Positions 60,683 to 64,000 of a stretch of DNA of 64,000 nt are shown one piece after another (positions within the stretch are counted from its first letter, which is position 1; each line of letters opens with the position of its first letter). Both the position numbers and the translations under genes were made by a program. The notes under the pieces are model-generated. The model saw only the letters and a program-made list of their open reading frames with translations, was not told where the DNA came from and made no database searches. Source of the DNA: Neisseria shayeganii 871 (lineage in GTDB: Bacteria > Pseudomonadota > Gammaproteobacteria > Burkholderiales > Neisseriaceae); NCBI RefSeq assembly GCF_000226875.1, contig NZ_JH164926.1, positions 559,532-623,531 of the forward strand. Direction: 5' to 3'.

Positions 60683-62335
60683 ATGAGCATCGTAGAGATC
60701 AAAGTCCCCGACATCGGCGGCCATGAAAACGTGGACGTGATTGCCGTAGAAGTGAAAGCCGGCGACACCGTGGCGGTGGACGACACCCTGATTACCCTGG
60801 AAACCGACAAAGCCACCATGGACGTGCCGGCCGATGCCGCCGGCGTGGTCAAAGAAGTACGCGTACAGGTGGGCGACAAAGTTTCCGAAGGCAGCGTGAT
60901 TGTGGTGGTGGACAGCGGCGCGGCGGCAGAAACCGCTCCCGCTCCCGCTCCCGCCCCCGCCGCCGCACCGGCCGCACCGCAAACCGAAACCGCTCCCGCA
61001 GCCAGTGCGCCTGCGGCAACAGCCAGCGTTCAGGTAGCCGTGCCCGACATCGGCGGCCACAGCGATGTGGACGTGATTGCGGTGGAAGTCAAAGCCGGCG
61101 ACACCGTGGCGGTGGACGATACCCTGATTACCTTGGAAACCGACAAAGCCACCATGGACGTGCCCAGCACCGCCGCCGGCGTAGTCAAAGCCGTCTATGT
61201 CAAAGTGGGCGACAAAGTTTCCGAAGGCACGGTCATCATCGACGTCGCCGCCGCCAACGCACCTGCGGCCGCGCCGCAAGCCGTCGCCACACCTGCCCCA
61301 GCGTCTCCCGTACCGGCGGCCGGCACCCCGGTTGCAGCCGCGGCACCCGCCGCCGAAGCGGCCAAACCGGTGGCCGCCTTCGGCAATACGCCGGTAAACG
61401 AAGCCGGTTTCGCCAAAGCCCATGCCGGCCCATCCGCGCGCAAACTGGCACGCGAATTGGGCGTGGATTTAAGCCTGGTGCGCGGCAGCGGCTTGAAAGG
61501 CCGCATTGTGGGCGACGACATCAAAGCCTTTGTCAAAGCCGCCATGCAGGGCGGTGCCGGCAAAGGCGCGCCGGTGGCGGCCACCGCTTCGCTGGGCGGC
61601 GGTTTGGACCTCTTGCCGTGGCCGAAAGTGGATTTCGCCAAATTCGGCCCGGTCGAAGTGCAGGAGTTGAGCCGCATCAAGAAAATCTCCGGCCAAAATC
61701 TGGCGCGCAACTGGGTGATGATTCCGCATGTGACCCACCACAACGACGCCGACATGACCGATTTGGAAGACTTGCGCAAGCAGCTCAACAAAGAATGGGA
61801 GCGCGAAGGGGTGAAAATGTCGCCTTTGGCCTTTATCATCAAGGCGGCGGCCAAAGCTTTGCAGCAATTCCCCGAGTTCAATTCGTCTTTAGACGGCGAA
61901 AATCTGGTGTTGAAAAAATATTTCCACATCGGCTTTGCCGCCGACACACCCAACGGCCTGGTGGTGCCGGTGATCCGCGACGTGGATCAAAAAGGCTTGA
62001 AACAAATCAGCATCGAATTGGCCGAGTTGAGCAAAAAAGCGCGTGAAGGCAAGCTCAAACCGCAGGAGATGCAGGGCGCCTGCTTCACCATTTCCAGCCT
62101 CGGCGGCATAGGCGGCACCGGTTTTACTCCGATTGTGAACGCACCGGAAGTGGCGATTTTGGGCGTGTGCAAATCGCAAATCAAACCGGTGTGGGACGGC
62201 AGCCAGTTTGCCCCGCGCCTGATGTGTCCGCTGTCGCTCTCTTTCGACCACCGCGTGATCGACGGCGCCGGCGCCATGCGCTTCCTGGTGTTCCTGTCCG
62301 ATCTGTTGGCCGATTTCCGCCGCGTGGCGGTATAA
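60683..62335 (+). CDS. aceF: Dihydrolipoamide acetyltransferase (PDH E2)
   Basis: 550 residues. Two lipoyl domains (about 2-76 and 115-190), each with ETDKATMDVP around the lipoylated Lys, are joined by Ala/Pro linkers. A peripheral-subunit-binding domain (about 248-285, PSARKLARELGVDLSLVRGS) and the catalytic domain with active-site SFDHRVIDGAGA follow. AAAAGGAAAAACA precedes the ATG at 60683. It forms the core of the PDH complex with AceE. Confidence 0.97.
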   Translation: MSIVEIKVPDIGGHENVDVIAVEVKAGDTVAVDDTLITLETDKATMDVPADAAGVVKEVRVQVGDKVSEGSVIVVVDSGAAAETAPAPAPAPAAAPAAPQTETAPAASAPAATASVQVAVPDIGGHSDVDVIAVEVKAGDTVAVDDTLITLETDKATMDVPSTAAGVVKAVYVKVGDKVSEGTVIIDVAAANAPAAAPQAVATPAPASPVPAAGTPVAAAAPAAEAAKPVAAFGNTPVNEAGFAKAHAGPSARKLARELGVDLSLVRGSGLKGRIVGDDIKAFVKAAMQGGAGKGAPVAATASLGGGLDLLPWPKVDFAKFGPVEVQELSRIKKISGQNLARNWVMIPHVTHHNDADMTDLEDLRKQLNKEWEREGVKMSPLAFIIKAAAKALQQFPEFNSSLDGENLVLKKYFHIGFAADTPNGLVVPVIRDVDQKGLKQISIELAELSKKAREGKLKPQEMQGACFTISSLGGIGGTGFTPIVNAPEVAILGVCKSQIKPVWDGSQFAPRLMCPLSLSFDHRVIDGAGAMRFLVFLSDLLADFRRVAV

Positions 62336-62344
62336 AGCAGAGAC

Positions 62345-62373
62345 AGGCTACCTGAAAACTTTTCAGGTAGCCT
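62345..62373 (+). terminator. Inverted DUS pair after aceF
   Basis: A forward DUS (62345-62356) and a reverse DUS (62362-62373) with a 5-nt loop form a strong hairpin after the aceF stop codon. Confidence 0.75.
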
Positions 62374-62413
62374 GTATCGTTCCTGTGATTCAGAACAATA
62401 TCGGAGGCACATT

Positions 62414-62683
62414 ATGCCGACCTCTCCCTACACGAACAGCACTTTAGCCACCGTCAGCCTGGTTTGCGGCATTTTGGGCTGGACCATTTTGCCGCTGGTC
62501 GGCAGCGCCGCCGCCGTCATCACCGGCCACATGGCACGCAAGGAAATCCGCCTCAACCCTGCTTTACAAGGCGACGGCTTGGCCGTGATCGGCTTGGTGC
62601 TCGGCTACAGCAATCTGGCCGTCATCATGTTGGCTTTCATCATAATTTTTCTTTTTTTCGGCGGCTTGGCCTTTTTGGGCTAA
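62414..62683 (+). CDS. DUF4190-type membrane protein
   Basis: 89 residues with two hydrophobic segments: LATVSLVCGILGWTILPLVG, then LGYSNLAVIMLAFIIIFLFF. The connecting HMARKEIRLNPALQGDGLAV matches the DUF4190 pattern. Its role is unknown. Confidence 0.75.
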   Translation: MPTSPYTNSTLATVSLVCGILGWTILPLVGSAAAVITGHMARKEIRLNPALQGDGLAVIGLVLGYSNLAVIMLAFIIIFLFFGGLAFLG

Positions 62684-62740
62684 CTTGCCGGCCTCGCTTG
62701 GCGTACCCGGATTTCAGCATCCTTGCCAACGGACACAGGC

Positions 62741-62926
62741 TGAGACCTTTGCAAAACCCTCAGATGTGGATGCAGTTCAAGGCGTAGCAGCGCAGCGAGC
62801 GTGAACGTCAGGAATCCCCGTGTGAAAGACATATCATCTAGATAGGCAAGCAAGCGAGCAGTACCCTTAGGGCATAAACGCACAACGCAGAAATGCGCCG
62901 CAGATGGGGGTTTTGCAAAGGTCTCA
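62741..62926. mobile_element. 186-bp inverted-repeat element (MITE-like) inserted at a DUS
   Basis: Perfect 19-bp terminal inverted repeats TGAGACCTTTGCAAAACCC (62741-62759 and 62908-62926). The interior has no ORF. The ends resemble the GAGACCTTTGCAAAA termini of neisserial IS5-family (IS1106-like) elements, from which it may be a non-autonomous derivative. AGGCT flanks it on both sides; the right copy begins a perfect DUS (62926-62937). Confidence 0.65.
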
Positions 62927-63074
62927 GGCTACCTGAAAACAAGCGCAAGCCCCTGCCCATACCGGTTCAAATTGTGGTAAAACACGCCCCAATGGACCGG
63001 CAGATAAGCGCCCGGGCCGATTCGAGTTCTGATTTTTTCATCCACCTTCCGCAATCGCAATAAGGAACACGCCG

Positions 63075-64000
63075 ATGACACCCCAAGTCCAACGCGCCGA
63101 TGCGCTGCCTGCCGGCAGCCGCCTGCAAAGTTACACCATTCAGAAGGTGATTGGTTCGGGCGCCTTCGGCATCACTTATCTGGCCGAACATGTGCACTTA
63201 GGCTCGCTGCATGTGATCAAAGAGTATTTCCCCGACAGCGGCGTACGCCTCGACGGGGTAAACGTGGCGGCCAAAAGCAGCAGCGACCAAGACCTGTTCG
63301 ACTGGGGCTTGAGCAGTTTTTTCAGCGAGGCCAAACTGCTTTACGGCTTGAGCCACCCCAATATCGTCAAAGTGACCGATCTGTTCGAAGCCAACGGCAC
63401 CGCCTATTTTGTGATGCCCTATCTGCAGGGCAATACCCTGCACCAATGGTTGAAGGAACACCCGAAACCCGACGAAGCCGCGCTCGGACAGATTTTCATT
63501 CCCTTGCTGGAAGGCTTGAAATACATACACGAGCGCCAGCTGCTGCACCGCGACATCAAACCGGAAAACATTCTGATGACGGCCGGAGGCACGCCGGTGC
63601 TGATCGATTTCGGCGCCGCCCGCCAGGCCATTGGCCAGAAAAGCCGGCCGCTCACCCAAATCCTCACCCCGCCGTTTGCCCCCATCGAACAATACCAATC
63701 GCGCGACGTCTTTTTGCCGGCACTGGACTTATACAGCCTCGCCGCCTGTATCTATCAAGCCGTTACCGGCAAGCTGATTGAAGAGGCTCCCGCGCGTATT
63801 GCCGGCGAAGACACCCAGCCCAAATTGGCCGGCAGCGCATACGAACGCCATTACAGCCCCCATTTTCTGGCCGCCGTCGATTACGCCCTCAACGTGCGTG
63901 CCGAACACCGCTTCCAAAGCGCCATGGAGATGCAGCAGGCCTTACTCGGTTTGAGTCCTTCGCCCGCCCCCATACAGGCCGCAAACAACGGACAAACCGT
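63075..64000 (+). CDS. Serine/threonine protein kinase (truncated by window end)
   Basis: 308 residues visible. Kinase motifs: glycine loop VIGSGAFGITYLAE, Lys in HVIKEYFP, catalytic loop LLHRDIKPENIL, metal-binding DFGAAR, then APIEQYQSRDVFLPALDLYS. This is a bacterial Hanks-type kinase of the SERK/PknB group. The N-terminus starts MTPQVQRADALPAGSRLQSY after AAGGAACACGCCG. The C-terminal part and any sensor or membrane segment lie outside the window. Confidence 0.92.
   Translation, partial: MTPQVQRADALPAGSRLQSYTIQKVIGSGAFGITYLAEHVHLGSLHVIKEYFPDSGVRLDGVNVAAKSSSDQDLFDWGLSSFFSEAKLLYGLSHPNIVKVTDLFEANGTAYFVMPYLQGNTLHQWLKEHPKPDEAALGQIFIPLLEGLKYIHERQLLHRDIKPENILMTAGGTPVLIDFGAARQAIGQKSRPLTQILTPPFAPIEQYQSRDVFLPALDLYSLAACIYQAVTGKLIEEAPARIAGEDTQPKLAGSAYERHYSPHFLAAVDYALNVRAEHRFQSAMEMQQALLGLSPSPAPIQAANNGQT

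Noticed and set aside
60371..61423. 350-codon Gly-rich minus-strand ORF over aceF
   Set aside because: Shadow of the Ala/Pro-rich lipoyl linkers read backwards.

Overview
The window is Neisseriaceae chromosome carrying one apparently complete prophage. The 12-mer AGGCTACCTGAA and its complement TTCAGGTAGCCT recur throughout the chromosomal parts, often as inverted pairs after genes. This is the DNA uptake sequence (DUS) dialect known from Eikenella, so an Eikenella species is the best assignment. The chromosomal genes (pheT, ihfA, aceE, aceF) fit a beta-proteobacterium of this family.

Left chromosomal arm (1-4000): a HEPN/nucleotidyltransferase pair, pheT, ihfA, a MerR-like gene overlapping ihfA, and a tRNA-Pro(GGG) gene. 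Right arm (51595-64000): pgaB, aceE, six small genes (mostly exported or membrane proteins), aceF, a DUF4190 membrane protein and a serine/threonine kinase cut by the window end. Three copies of a small inverted-repeat element (MITE-like) lie in this arm, two of them bounded by the first five bases of a DUS.

Prophage (4000-51594, about 47.6 kb): it lies between two identical 60-bp copies of the tRNA-Pro 3' end. The layout is lambda-like. A leftward early operon (about 15.2 kb down to 4.1 kb) carries recombination genes (Gp157, SSB-like, Sak4-like ATPase), a KilA-N antirepressor-type gene, a helicase-methyltransferase fusion, many small genes, then excisionase-like HTH and integrase. The immunity region (15.2-18.3 kb) has a CI/LexA-type repressor, Cro, two clusters of three operators, and a kinase-like/DUF3037 gene pair directly downstream of cI, where lambda carries rexAB. 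The rightward early operon holds CII, a replication initiator with eight 16-bp iterons inside its coding sequence, a possible helicase loader, RusA, DUF1367, DUF1364 and a candidate late regulator. The late operon (25.4-43.8 kb) encodes terminase, DUF4055 portal, a MuF-type head protein with a nuclease-like C-terminal tail, scaffold, P22-like coat, connectors, tail tube, a tail chaperone pair joined by -1 frameshifting, tape measure, tail tip proteins and two holin-like membrane proteins.

Between the holins and the endolysin/spanin genes lies an accessory island (43.8-50.2 kb). It holds two orphan C-terminal fragments that look like tail genes, a HigBA toxin-antitoxin with an extra half-antitoxin, a 42-bp perfect palindrome, a DUF4760 membrane protein, a lipoprotein, an AT-rich UvrD-type helicase ending in a membrane segment, and a leader-Rha antirepressor unit resembling the P1/P22 immI arrangement.

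The most notable signals are the kinase/DUF3037 pair in the rexAB position, the iteron array inside the replication gene, the leader with long-range complementarity before the Rha antirepressor, the toxin-like tail on the MuF head protein, and a hairpin / T-run / Shine-Dalgarno / start arrangement repeated at about fifteen prophage genes on both strands.
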